The notes: generated by a model from the sequence alone, not told the origin. 64,000 nucleotides of DNA from Pseudomonadota bacterium (GCA_016201105.1 JACQDN010000013.1:36986-100985), one strand, 5' to 3'; shown: positions 8,737-17,464, numbered from the stretch's first letter. A program made the numbers and translations.

Positions 8737-8916
8737 TCAATTGTTGGGAAAGGGCTTGCGTGACGCCATGTCATCGCCGGGCGAGTTCGCCAGCTTGGCC
8801 GCTACATTGAGATAGGTCTGCCGCAACCGGAGCAGTTCGGCGCGGATCAGTTCATCCTGCGCCAAAGACGCAAGGCGGACGCATTCCTCAGCCCGCTGCG
8901 CGTATCTGCCCGGCAT
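8737..8916 (-). CDS. Small helical protein, 59 residues
   Basis: ATG at 8916, TGA ending at 8737, 59 residues. The sequence is strongly amphipathic and helical: AEECVRLASLAQDELIRAELLRL followed by RQTYLNVAAKLA. This A-E-E-C-x-R-L-A pattern is typical of small conserved alphaproteobacterial proteins annotated as hypothetical. No signal peptide. The ribosome site is weak (GGGG about 13 nt upstream). The surrounding 8565-9106 stretch otherwise contains no convincing gene. Confidence 0.55.
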   Translation of the reverse strand: MPGRYAQRAEECVRLASLAQDELIRAELLRLRQTYLNVAAKLANSPGDDMASRKPFPNN

Positions 8917-9106
8917 GCCTAGAACCCCAGCGTTGTCCTGGCGCAGTGTTACGGACCCTGCCGGGGCCGAATAAGTACGGAAAACTACCTAGGCCGTAGC
9001 GGCCGGCTCGGCCGGGGTCATGGGACCGGGAAACCGCCTGGGAAGGGATGGCGGCCCTCGCGGCGCCTTCTCTCAAAGACGCGGCGAGGCGGGAGACAGG
9101 GGAGGT

Positions 9107-9871
9107 CTATTTCTTCGGCTTGCGGAATTTGTAGATGAACTGATCGGTCTTTCCGCGAATCGAAGGATCGAACACCAGTTTGTCGTGCGGGTCCCGGGGA
9201 TTTCGCAGCACGTTGCTCTCGCCGGCGAACTTGAAGCCTGCGGCCGTCACTTCGCTTTTCACCGAAGCAGGATCGATGCGGTGCAGCGTGTCGGTATCGC
9301 GCAGGCCCGAACCTTTTTGCGCGACATGATCGAGCACGACGAACGCGCCACCGGGCTTCAGCGCTGCGAACACCGCTTTATTTGCGACGGCGAGATCGAC
9401 GGGTCCGGTGAAGGAATCGTGCAGATCGTGATAGTTCTGCGATGTCCACACGACATCGGCGTATTGCGGGATCGGAAAGTTGGCGATCGAAGCGTGAATA
9501 TAGGTCACATTGGGATAGTTGGGATCAGTGCCGGTCGGGATCGGAACGTTGTTCTTCTTGAACACGGCGTCGAACTCGGTCGGAATGAAGGCGTAAACAT
9601 GTCCCTTCGGACCAACGGCACCGGCAAAGATGCGCGTGAAATATCCTCTGCCGGGAATGAGATCGACAACCACCATGCCGGGCCTGATGCCTGCGAATTT
9701 CAACATCTCGGCAGGTTTGCGATCGGCGTCGCGGGCCGTGTCCTTTTCGGGCCGGTTTTTGTCCGCAATCGCCGCGGCGATATAGGCCGGTGTCTTTGAT
9801 GTGGCCGCCATGCCGGCGCCAACGCCCGTCAAGGCAACAACGCCGACGGCCAAAGCCAAAATACGTCTCAT
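9107..9871 (-). CDS. Exported methyltransferase-fold protein
   Basis: 254 residues with an N-terminal signal peptide (RRILALAVGVVALTGVGAGMAA). The mature protein has a class I SAM-methyltransferase-like fold: motif I region VVDLIPGRGYFTRIF, the acidic/beta-4 region ADVVWTSQNYHDLHD and a C-terminal LKPGGAFVVLDHV. It belongs to the group of exported predicted methyltransferases found in alphaproteobacteria. Export is odd for an SAM enzyme, since SAM is not normally available in the periplasm, so a non-methyltransferase role is possible. The start at 9871 is set by the signal peptide; the frame stays open upstream but that sequence is not protein-like. Confidence 0.8.
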   Translation of the reverse strand: MRRILALAVGVVALTGVGAGMAATSKTPAYIAAAIADKNRPEKDTARDADRKPAEMLKFAGIRPGMVVVDLIPGRGYFTRIFAGAVGPKGHVYAFIPTEFDAVFKKNNVPIPTGTDPNYPNVTYIHASIANFPIPQYADVVWTSQNYHDLHDSFTGPVDLAVANKAVFAALKPGGAFVVLDHVAQKGSGLRDTDTLHRIDPASVKSEVTAAGFKFAGESNVLRNPRDPHDKLVFDPSIRGKTDQFIYKFRKPKK

Positions 9872-10097
9872 GAAATTGTCCTCCCCTGGGCGGATACACT
9901 CAGCCGCCGGCCGGAGCCTAGCATTCGAGGCGCGGGGAGATAAACGCGAGGTGCTGACGATACCGTGATGGCGGTCATGCCGCGCAAGCACGGCTTCGAT
10001 GGACAAATGTTTACCTTGCAGCGGGCTTTCGCCAGCCGTCATGCTTGCTGGCTTAATTCCTTGTCTGACGGCATATTTTGCGTCCGGGGGGAATTCG

Positions 10098-12161
10098 ATG
10101 TCTGGTTCAGTTGCTCGCTGTGGACGATTGGTGGCTGCCGTCGCCGTCGCCGTTGGCGTTACATGTTTGGCGTTTGCGTCATCAAGCCGAGCTGCCGAAA
10201 AGATCGAACAGGTCGTCGTCACGGGCATGCGACCGTTTCCGGCGGTGGGCGCGAAAGCCTTCTCAATGGTTGCGCTCGATGCCGACGCGCTTTCGCGGAC
10301 CGACCGCCTTGACGATGCGCTCAAGCAGGTTCCCGGACTTTCGCTGTTCCGCCGTTCCACCAGCGTCAATGCCAATCCCACAACCCAAGGCGTATCGCTG
10401 CGCTCCATCGCGCCATCCGGCGCGGGGCGCGCGTTGGTGTTGCTCGATGGCGTGCCGGTCAACGACCCGTTCGGCGGCTGGGTCATCTGGTCGGCGCTGC
10501 CTTGGGAAGATTTGGGCGGCGCGCAAATTCTGCGCGGCGCCGGCACCGGGCCTTACGGCGCGGGCGCGCTCACCGGCACGATCATGCTCGACGAGCGCGA
10601 AAACACGCGCGGGATTTCCGTCGCCGACGCCGAAGCGGGAAGCCTCGGCACCTATCGCGCCGGTATCTCGGGCGGTGCGTCGCTCGACGATGTCGATTTC
10701 TTCGGTCATCTCTCGGGCGAACGAAGCAACGGCTGGATTCCCGTTGACGCCAACCATCGCGGCGCGGCCGACAATCATCTGTGGCTTGATTCCGCGTCCG
10801 GTTCTTTGCGCGCCCAAACCATGTTCGGCGATGTGGCGGCGACGGCACGCATTGGCTTCTACGATGAGGCGCGGGGGGCGGGCCTTGTGGGGGCCGAAGC
10901 GAAAGCGCACGGAACCAACGCCAGTCTCACGTTCAAGCGCGACCCGGACGCGAGCGCTCTGGGCTGGCGTATCCAGCTCTGGATGATCCAAAGCGGATTC
11001 TCCAACACTTCGGTTTCCGTTCCCGCAAGCCGCGCCTTCACAACCCCGGCAAACGACCAGTACGCGACCCCCGCCATGGGATACGGACTCAACGCGTCGC
11101 TGCTCGACCACACGGATGGTCCCGTCGCCTGGGAAATCGGCAGCGATATCCGGGTCAGCGACGGAGAGACGCGCGAATTGTTTCGCTTCATGAGCGGCGC
11201 TTTCCGCAACAACCGGCGCGCCGGCGGAAAACTTGTAATCGCCGGGCTCTACGGCGAAATCTCATACGACGCCGGCCCTTGGCTCTTCACCGCCGGCGTA
11301 CGAGGCGACTACTGGGCGACCTCTCAAGGCCATCTGGTCGAGAAATTGCGTTCGACCGGTGCGATCACTAAGGATCAGGACTTTGCCGATCGTGACGGCA
11401 TTGTGCCCACCGGGCGCCTCGGACTGCGACGCGCGGTCGGTGACGGCGACTATCTGCGTGTTGCCGCCTACAACGGATTCCGTCCGGCGACATTGAACGA
11501 ACTCTATCGTCCGTTCCGGGTCGGCAATGACGTGACCAACGCCAATGCCGGGCTGATACCGGAAAGGCTCTACGGTGCCGAGGCTGGCTGGGGCGGTCAA
11601 TGGAACGGTTTCACGTGGAACACCACGCTATTCTGGAACCGGCTTCACGACGCGATCGCGAACGTCACCATAGGTGTCGTGCACTGCGGACCGGTTGTTT
11701 GCGGCGTGCTGCGCCAACGCCAGAACGCAGGCGACGTCGATGCGCTTGGCGTCGAGGGAGATGTCGGGGCCCGGCTGAACGATGCAATCTCATTGCACGG
11801 GGCGTTTTCGGTAACAGACGCACGATTTGTTTCCGGCCAACTCAATGGCAAACGCCCGGCGCAGGCTCCGCGCATCACTGTCACGGGTAGTGCTTCATGG
11901 CAGGTGAGGGACGATTTGGCATTGGACGCCGATGTGCGTTGGGAAAGCTCGCGATTTGAGGACGACTTGAATTCGCTGCGGCTGGGGTCCGCTCTGGAAA
12001 TCGACGCCCGCGCCATGTGGAAATTCGGCGATAGCTGGGCCGCCTATCTCGCGATAGACAACGCCCTGGATGCGGACATCGCGACGGGTGAAACTACGGG
12101 CCATGTAGTCAGTTTTGCCTCGCCGCGGGTCTTGCGCATCGGGCTGACTTATTCGCCTTGA
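10098..12161 (+). CDS. TonB-dependent outer-membrane receptor
   Basis: 687 residues. Signal peptide at about 1-32, then a TonB-box-like EQVVVTG, a plug domain (about 50-170, with SLRSIAPSGAGRALVLLDGVPVNDPFGGW) and a 22-strand-type barrel with alternating aromatic residues ending in a C-terminal RIGLTYSP segment. Length fits vitamin B12/small-ligand type receptors rather than large siderophore ones. It takes up a scarce substrate across the outer membrane using TonB energy. No riboswitch or Fur-like site was recognised upstream, so the ligand is open. The ATG at 10098 follows GGGGGGAAT. Confidence 0.9.
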   Translation: MSGSVARCGRLVAAVAVAVGVTCLAFASSSRAAEKIEQVVVTGMRPFPAVGAKAFSMVALDADALSRTDRLDDALKQVPGLSLFRRSTSVNANPTTQGVSLRSIAPSGAGRALVLLDGVPVNDPFGGWVIWSALPWEDLGGAQILRGAGTGPYGAGALTGTIMLDERENTRGISVADAEAGSLGTYRAGISGGASLDDVDFFGHLSGERSNGWIPVDANHRGAADNHLWLDSASGSLRAQTMFGDVAATARIGFYDEARGAGLVGAEAKAHGTNASLTFKRDPDASALGWRIQLWMIQSGFSNTSVSVPASRAFTTPANDQYATPAMGYGLNASLLDHTDGPVAWEIGSDIRVSDGETRELFRFMSGAFRNNRRAGGKLVIAGLYGEISYDAGPWLFTAGVRGDYWATSQGHLVEKLRSTGAITKDQDFADRDGIVPTGRLGLRRAVGDGDYLRVAAYNGFRPATLNELYRPFRVGNDVTNANAGLIPERLYGAEAGWGGQWNGFTWNTTLFWNRLHDAIANVTIGVVHCGPVVCGVLRQRQNAGDVDALGVEGDVGARLNDAISLHGAFSVTDARFVSGQLNGKRPAQAPRITVTGSASWQVRDDLALDADVRWESSRFEDDLNSLRLGSALEIDARAMWKFGDSWAAYLAIDNALDADIATGETTGHVVSFASPRVLRIGLTYSP

Positions 12162-12202
12162 TTGGCGCGTCCTAACGGGGATCGCCGATCGCATCCAATC
12201 AT

Positions 12203-13315
12203 TTAAGCGCGGGTCAGGCGGAACTGTCCAACGTCGATGGAGCCCGCGCGGAATCCACCCTCGCAAGAGGCGAGGTAGTAGATCCACATCCGCCGGAAAC
12301 GTTCGTCGAAACCGAGCGGCGCGATCTTGGCCCACTTCTCTTCGAAGGTTTCGCGCCAACGCTTCAAGGTTTCCGCATAGGAAGAGCCGAACGTGCGAAC
12401 GGTCTCGAAACTCAGGCCTTGTGCGGTCGCAGCCTTCTTGAGTGCGCCTGGCGAAGGCAACATGCCCCCGGGGAAGATGTATGTCTGGATGAAATCGGCG
12501 CGGCTGCGATAGCCGTCGAAGCGGTGCTCGTCGATGGTGATGACCTGCACATTGGCCATGCCGCCAGGCTTCAGCCGGTCATGCACCACCCTGAAGTAGT
12601 GCGGCCAGTTTTCCTCGCCCACGGCTTCGAACATTTCGATGGAAACGACGCGATCGAAAGTGCCTCGCACATCGCGATAATCGATCAATTGGATATCGAC
12701 CAGATGCGACAGCTGTGAACGCTCGATTTCCGCCCGCGCATAGTCGAACTGTTCCTGCGACAGCGTGATGCCGGTAACGTGGCATCCAAATTCGCGCGCC
12801 GCGTACGTGGCAAAGCCACCCCAGCCGCAACCGATTTCCAGGATATGGTGGCCGGGCTTGAGGTCGAGGGTCTCGGCGATGCGCTTCCATTTGTTGCGCT
12901 GCGCCTCTTCCAGGCTCATACCGTTGTGTTCGAACACGGCGGATGAGTAGGTCATTGTCGGGTCGAGCCACTGCGAATAGAACGCGTTGCCCAGATCGTA
13001 ATGCGCCGCGATGTTCTTTTTGGCGCGAGTGCGGGTGTTCGCCTTCAGTTTGTGCCTCAGGAAGTTGAAGGCGCGCACTGGCGCGATGCCGTTCAATCCG
13101 CCCATCAGGCGGTCAAGATTGCGCATGCCGAATTCGAAAACTTTCGCCAGATCCGGGCTCGTCCAATCGCCGTCCATATAGGCTTCGGCAAAACCGATAT
13201 CGCCGCGCGTGATCATGCGCCGGAACGTGCGCCCGCGCGCAATGTTGAGAACGGCGTGCGCGCCGTCCTTGGCGGCCTTTAGTCCGCGCTCTGCCCCATT
13301 GGCAAAGCGGATCAC
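12203..13315 (-). CDS. cfa: Cyclopropane-fatty-acyl-phospholipid synthase (N-terminally interrupted frame)
   Basis: 370 residues from a GTG at 13315. SAM-dependent methylation of unsaturated acyl chains in membrane phospholipids. The catalytic domain is intact: HYDLGNAFYSQWLDPTMTYSSAVF, the SAM site ILEIGCGWGGFATYAA, and the late FIQTYIFPGGMLPS. The N-terminal beta-rich part (IRFANGAERGLKAA, then GFAEAYMDGDW) begins abruptly because an in-frame TAG at 13319-13321, two codons before this GTG, separates it from 35 upstream codons that read as the usual N-terminal helix. Last gene of the flavoprotein-DUF1365-Cfa operon facing RpoE-ChrR. Activity may survive by re-initiation at the GTG. Confidence 0.88.
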   Translation of the reverse strand: MIRFANGAERGLKAAKDGAHAVLNIARGRTFRRMITRGDIGFAEAYMDGDWTSPDLAKVFEFGMRNLDRLMGGLNGIAPVRAFNFLRHKLKANTRTRAKKNIAAHYDLGNAFYSQWLDPTMTYSSAVFEHNGMSLEEAQRNKWKRIAETLDLKPGHHILEIGCGWGGFATYAAREFGCHVTGITLSQEQFDYARAEIERSQLSHLVDIQLIDYRDVRGTFDRVVSIEMFEAVGEENWPHYFRVVHDRLKPGGMANVQVITIDEHRFDGYRSRADFIQTYIFPGGMLPSPGALKKAATAQGLSFETVRTFGSSYAETLKRWRETFEEKWAKIAPLGFDERFRRMWIYYLASCEGGFRAGSIDVGQFRLTRA

Positions 13316-13318
13316 GAT

Positions 13319-13426
13319 CTAGCCTTCGCCGATGTTGGAAAAGCTGCGCAACATGGCGCGGCCCCAGGCCGGCGGGCTCTTGGAATTCAACGCCACTGGT
13401 ACGGCACGCGTCTCACGATCGACCAT
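13319..13426 (-). pseudogene. Upstream 35 codons of cfa, ended by an amber codon
   Basis: ATG at 13426 with GAGGG 6 nt upstream, 8 bp after the DUF1365 stop: this looks like the native cfa start. It reads 35 codons (ending MLRSFSNIGEG) then TAG, ATC, GTG and straight on into the cfa frame. The segment SPPAWGRAMLRSFSNIGEG resembles the N-terminal helix normally seen in Cfa proteins before the R-L-T-V strand. A single C-to-T change (CAG to TAG) would explain it. It is either a true nonsense mutation, a leader peptide with re-initiation, or a sequencing error. Confidence 0.65.
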
Positions 13427-13434
13427 GTCATCCC

Positions 13435-14184
13435 TCAAATCTTGGCCGGTGCGCTCGCCTCATCATGCCCGTGATGGGGCACCCCCTTCAACCACAGACG
13501 TAACGCCTCAAAATGGATCGCGGCTACGACTTTCAGCGTCATGAGAGGGTAGCGCAGCAGGGCGGAGGCCAGGGCAAACCGGGTCAATGCCTTCTTTTTC
13601 CCCGAAAAAATCGCGGTCAGAACGGGGGCGCCGGATTCGGTCTCGCGGATCGCGATCCGCACGTCATCGCCCGGCGGACGGATGCGAAAGTCATAGGTGC
13701 AGTCCATCGAGAGAAAGGGCGACACGTAGAAGTCTTTGGCGCAACCGTGCTGCACAAGCGCTCGGTTTCCTTTGGCTGGCATCGCATAGGCATGCCTTTC
13801 GCCGAAGGTGTTGTGGACCTCATAAATGATGGCGGCGAGTTCGCCGTTGCTTGCGTGACAGAACCACACGCTCAAGGGATTGAACACATAACCGAAGAGC
13901 CGGGGATAGCAGAGCAGGCGTATGGGACCGCCGGCAGCAAGGCCCGCGCGCGCAAGCCTGTCGTCGACCCAGTCGCGCAATGGCCGGCCGTCGCCGTGAT
14001 CCTTGTCGTGAAAACTCATCACCGCACCCCGGTTGTGGGCGAACAAAAACTGCGAGCGATCGAGAAGACCGAGTTCGTCGATATCGAGAAGCAGGGAAAA
14101 GACGCGATAGCGGAAACGGTGATGCGCAGGCCGCGCGCGGCTGTGCGTTACCCAGCCTTCGTAGAGCGAAGACGCGAGGGTCAT
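13435..14184 (-). CDS. DUF1365 family protein
   Basis: 249 residues. Recognised by SLYEGWVTHSRARPAHHRFRYRVF at the N terminus, FLFAHNRGAVMSFHDKDHGDG and YPRLFGYVFNPLSVWFCH, the DUF1365 signatures. Genes of this family nearly always sit between a flavin amine-oxidase-like gene and a Cfa-like gene, as here; the set is linked to modified membrane fatty acids, and in Rhodobacter to the singlet-oxygen (RpoE) response. The precise reaction is not established to my knowledge. The ATG overlaps the upstream TGA (ATGA). Confidence 0.88.
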   Translation of the reverse strand: MTLASSLYEGWVTHSRARPAHHRFRYRVFSLLLDIDELGLLDRSQFLFAHNRGAVMSFHDKDHGDGRPLRDWVDDRLARAGLAAGGPIRLLCYPRLFGYVFNPLSVWFCHASNGELAAIIYEVHNTFGERHAYAMPAKGNRALVQHGCAKDFYVSPFLSMDCTYDFRIRPPGDDVRIAIRETESGAPVLTAIFSGKKKALTRFALASALLRYPLMTLKVVAAIHFEALRLWLKGVPHHGHDEASAPAKI

Positions 14185-15533
14185 GCCGCCACCGCTATGT
14201 TGCTTCGCGCGATCACGACGCGCCCCGACTCGTTTTCGATATTCCACGGTCGGCGGACCTGGCCCGCATCTTCCGCGGCGGCCAGGCCGGCCTGCAAGCC
14301 ATCTTCATGAAAGCCTGATCCGAAATAGGCGCCGCAGAACCATGTCCGGCGCAAGCCCTGCAGGTCCCACAGGCTGCGCTGTGCGGCCATGGCATCGGTG
14401 TCGAAGATGGGATGCGCATAATGGAATGTGCTGTAGACCAGCTCCTCACGCGGCATTTTCGGCGGATTGAGCGTTATGAAGAGCGGCGCGCGCCGGTCGA
14501 TCGATTGCAGCTTGTTCATCCAATAGGTCACGCAGAGATCGTCATTTCCTCGCGTGTTGCTCTTGCCGATATAGTTCCACGCAGCCCAGGTGCCGCGCGC
14601 CTTCGGCATCAATGAGGAATCGCTGTGCAACACCGCTAAGTTATCGCGATAGCGAAAGCGGCTCAGAATTGCGCATTCCTCGTTGGTCGGTTGGTCCAGC
14701 ATGGCCAAGGCCTGATCGGCGTGAGCCGCGATCACCACCGCATCGTGACGGTGACGCTCGCCGGTTTCGTCGACGATTGTAACGCCATGGCTGTCACGAA
14801 GAATCGTCTTTGCGCCATGCCCGGTAAGGATGTTCTTCTCATAGGACGCCGTCAGCTTGCGCACATATTCGCGTGAACCGCCACACACCGTGCGCCATTG
14901 CGGGCGGCCCTTGAGCTTCAGCAAACCATGATTGTCGCAGAAGCGGGCGAAGGAGAGAGCGGGATAGTTGCGCATGTCGTTGAGCGATGACGACCAGATC
15001 GCGGCGCCCATCGGCAGGAGGTGATAGCGGATGAAGGCGTCCGAATAGTTGCCCCGCTTTACGTATTCCTCGAGGCTGATGCGTTCTGCGTTCGGTTCGT
15101 TCAAGAGCTTCGGCGTCTCGCGGTAGAACCGCAGAAGATCGCGCACCATCTGCCAATAATCGGCGCGAATGAGGCAGGCGGGCTGCACAAAGCCTGGAAA
15201 ATTGCAGGAATATTCGAAACCGCCCTCATCGAGCGAAACCGAAAAGAACATGTTGCTCGGCTTGGTTTGCACGCCCAGATGGGCGAACAAGGCGGTCAGA
15301 TTGGGGTAGTTTAATTCGTTGTAGACGATGAAGCCGGTATCGACGGGAATGCGGCCGCGCGGTGTATCGACCTCGACCGTATTCGTATGGCCTCCGATTC
15401 TGCCGTCTCGCTCGTAAAGCGTCACACGATGCTTCTGGGAAAGCAGCCAGGCGGCAGACATGCCGGAGATGCCGCTGCCGACCACGGCGAAGTCGCGCGG
15501 CGTGGTCCGCGATCCCAAAACTGGTTGATGCAC
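14181..15533 (-). CDS. FAD-dependent oxidoreductase (amine oxidase/desaturase-like)
   Basis: 450 residues from a GTG at 15533. The Rossmann motif VVGSGISGMSAAWLL is near residue 20, followed by YERDGRIGGHTNTVEVD, the flavin-binding pattern of amine oxidase/phytoene desaturase-like enzymes. C-terminal FAD contact GSGFHEDGLQAGLAAAE. Likely acts on lipid acyl chains together with DUF1365 and Cfa. Start choice: AGGAG lies 6 nt before the GTG, while the upstream ATG at 15590 has only a weak site and lies almost at the divergent promoter. Translationally coupled to DUF1365. Confidence 0.87.
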   Translation of the reverse strand: MHQPVLGSRTTPRDFAVVGSGISGMSAAWLLSQKHRVTLYERDGRIGGHTNTVEVDTPRGRIPVDTGFIVYNELNYPNLTALFAHLGVQTKPSNMFFSVSLDEGGFEYSCNFPGFVQPACLIRADYWQMVRDLLRFYRETPKLLNEPNAERISLEEYVKRGNYSDAFIRYHLLPMGAAIWSSSLNDMRNYPALSFARFCDNHGLLKLKGRPQWRTVCGGSREYVRKLTASYEKNILTGHGAKTILRDSHGVTIVDETGERHRHDAVVIAAHADQALAMLDQPTNEECAILSRFRYRDNLAVLHSDSSLMPKARGTWAAWNYIGKSNTRGNDDLCVTYWMNKLQSIDRRAPLFITLNPPKMPREELVYSTFHYAHPIFDTDAMAAQRSLWDLQGLRRTWFCGAYFGSGFHEDGLQAGLAAAEDAGQVRRPWNIENESGRVVIARSNIAVAA

Positions 15534-15603
15534 GCTGTTCTCCTGCCCCGGTGATGCGCAAAATACGCGGCTCCAGGGTGGGCGGATCATTTCCCTTTAG
15601 CTG

Positions 15604-15632
15604 TGATCCGGTGGATCGCGGTTAGCGTAAAT
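15604..15632 (+). promoter_or_regulatory. Candidate RpoE-type promoter of sigma/anti-sigma operon
   Basis: TGATCC at 15604-15609, 17 bp, then GTAAAT at 15627-15632. TGATCC is the -35 hexamer known for alphaproteobacterial RpoE (singlet-oxygen) promoters. Its position before the sigma gene would give autoregulation. A near match, CGATCC, lies on the other strand and could serve the flavoprotein operon. Visual match only. Confidence 0.4.
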
Positions 15633-15752
15633 GAGGCTATGATGGCGAATGCGTCGCTTGCTGCCGAACCGTGGCCGAGTAGCAGCCCCGCCTGGACACG
15701 GGGTCCCGGCAGGCTGGCGCATCGCCATCTGTCACTTCTGCGGGCGCGAGTG

Positions 15753-16316
15753 ATGGACCAGGAAACGGCTAGCGCCGTCCGTTTGGACGAGTTGCTGGTA
15801 GCAGTGGGTCGCTTGCGCGACCGCGATGCCTTTCAAACCCTCTTTCAGCATTTCGCTCCCCGTATCAAAGGCTATTTGTTGCGGCTGGGCGCAGGCGCTT
15901 CCTTGGCCGACGACTTGGCGCAGGAAGCCATGCTGACCATGTGGCGCAAGGCGGCGCTGTTCGATCCGGCGAAAGCTTCGGCGGCAACTTGGATATTCAC
16001 CGTCGCGCGCAATCTGCGCATCGATGCGATCCGGCGCGAACGCCGTCCGGAGATCGATCCCGAGGATCCCGCTTTGGTTCCCGATGCGGAGCCCGCCGCC
16101 GACGCCCAGATGGCGCAGGCCGGCGACGAATCGCGGCTGCGCGAAGCCTTGAAAGTCCTTTCGCTGGAGCAGGTCCAGGTCATCGAGATGTCTTTTTTTG
16201 CCGACAAGCCGCACAGCGCCATCGCGAAAGAACTCGGCTTGCCGCTCGGCACCGTGAAGTCGCGTATGCGTCTTGCCATGGCACGCATCCGCACCAAACT
16301 GGGAGATCTGCGATGA
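15753..16316 (+). CDS. rpoE: RpoE-type ECF sigma factor
   Basis: 187 residues from the ATG at 15753. Sigma region 2 (about 20-90: FQTLFQHFAPRIKGYLLRLG, then LADDLAQEAMLTMWRKA and ATWIFTVARNLRIDAIRRER) and region 4 (about 130-185: LSLEQVQVIEMSFFADKPHSAIAKELGLPLGTVKSRMRLA). Matches the ChrR-controlled ECF group that responds to singlet oxygen. The frame is open upstream to 15639, where GAGG sits close to an ATG pair; that longer start cannot be excluded, but it would place the start at the predicted transcription start. Its stop overlaps the chrR start. Confidence 0.9.
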   Translation: MDQETASAVRLDELLVAVGRLRDRDAFQTLFQHFAPRIKGYLLRLGAGASLADDLAQEAMLTMWRKAALFDPAKASAATWIFTVARNLRIDAIRRERRPEIDPEDPALVPDAEPAADAQMAQAGDESRLREALKVLSLEQVQVIEMSFFADKPHSAIAKELGLPLGTVKSRMRLAMARIRTKLGDLR

Positions 16317-16960
16317 GCATCACGCACCATCCCGGCGAAGAACTATTGATCGCCTATGCCTCCGGTACCGCCGATGAAGCGGTATCGTTGATCGTGGCCA
16401 CGCATATTGCACTTTGCCCGCAATGCCGCCGAGCCGTTAGAGCCGCCGAGGCAGCCGGCGGTGTCTTGCTCGAAGATTTGAAGCCCGCACGGATTTCGGA
16501 CGGCGCTCTGAAGGCTGTGCTGTCGCGCCTCGATTCTCCGGTTGCGACGAAGCCGCCAGTTGCAAAAGCGGTCACCGATTCGAATGTGCCGGAACCCTTG
16601 CGTTCCTATATCGGCGGCTCGCTGCAGGCCGTTTCCTGGATTCCGGTGGCGCGCGGCCTTGCCTACAGGCCGCTGTTTCGCCGAGGTGCGTCGAGGGCCC
16701 AGCTTGTCCGCAGTGCGCCGGGCGCGGGGATCGCCATGCACACTCATCGCGGCGAGGAATTCACGCTGGTGCTGGAGGGCGGTTACGGCGATACGACCGG
16801 CCACTACCTGCGCGGCGATTTGCAATCGGCATCGGCCGAGATCGAACATCGTCCGATCGCGGACGAAGGGGGCTATTGTTTCAGCCTCGCCGTGGTCGAT
16901 GCACCGCTCTCGTTTCGCAGCAGTGCGATCGCGCTTCTCGCAAAAGTGATGGGTCTGTGA
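16313..16960 (+). CDS. chrR: ChrR-type zinc anti-sigma factor
   Basis: 215 residues. N-terminal anti-sigma domain has zinc ligands H6, H31, C35 and C38 (THIALCPQC), the same positions as in Rhodobacter sphaeroides ChrR. C-terminal cupin domain has H144, H146, E150 (HTHRGEEF) and H180, again the second zinc set of ChrR. It holds the sigma factor inactive until singlet oxygen or peroxide triggers release. The ATG overlaps the sigma stop (ATGA), so stoichiometric synthesis is expected. Confidence 0.93.
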   Translation: MSITHHPGEELLIAYASGTADEAVSLIVATHIALCPQCRRAVRAAEAAGGVLLEDLKPARISDGALKAVLSRLDSPVATKPPVAKAVTDSNVPEPLRSYIGGSLQAVSWIPVARGLAYRPLFRRGASRAQLVRSAPGAGIAMHTHRGEEFTLVLEGGYGDTTGHYLRGDLQSASAEIEHRPIADEGGYCFSLAVVDAPLSFRSSAIALLAKVMGL

Positions 16961-16963
16961 TCT

Positions 16964-17464
16964 TCACTTCAGATAGATCAGCGCCGTTTCGCCGTCGTTG
17001 ACCCCGCCTTTCTCTTCGGAAAAGCGCGACAGGATAAAGCCCGACGCGCCGACGAACACGCCGGTTCCTCCGACGACTTTCCACACGACGTAGCCGCTGT
17101 TTACGCCCTTGATCTTGGATGGCCCGATACGGCCAGGACCGGCGGATTGAACCATCACGGTGCCGCCGCCGAAGGTGATTGTACCCTTTTCGCTAAATGT
17201 ACCCTTGGCGCCGACCGTCACGAGCGTGTTGACGATGACGCTGTTCTGCCCGCCGGAGACAGTGCTGTCGACGTCGCTCGGGAGCGTCGCGCTTTCCTTC
17301 ACGGTGAGATGCTTGCCGCTCTTGTCCGGCACTGCGTCGCCCGTGAAAGCCAGAAGGTAGCGCACCATTTTCGGGCTTGAAGGTGCGGCGGTGTCCGCCA
17401 TGGCGCCGTGAGCGGCATAGAACGCGAAAGCCAGTCCCGAAAATGCGACAGCGAGTTTGCGCAT
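16964..17464 (-). CDS. Exported protein with dirigent/AOC-like repeat
   Basis: 166 residues, signal peptide at about 1-23 (RKLAVAFSGLAFAFYAAHGAMA). The remainder is beta-rich. The late motif VVGGTGVFVGASGFILSRF resembles the G-G-T-G-x-F-x-G-A-x-G block of the dirigent/allene-oxide-cyclase barrel family. No catalytic residues are evident. It converges on chrR (3 bp apart), and is divergent from the aldo/keto reductase. Function unknown. Confidence 0.65.
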   Translation of the reverse strand: MRKLAVAFSGLAFAFYAAHGAMADTAAPSSPKMVRYLLAFTGDAVPDKSGKHLTVKESATLPSDVDSTVSGGQNSVIVNTLVTVGAKGTFSEKGTITFGGGTVMVQSAGPGRIGPSKIKGVNSGYVVWKVVGGTGVFVGASGFILSRFSEEKGGVNDGETALIYLK

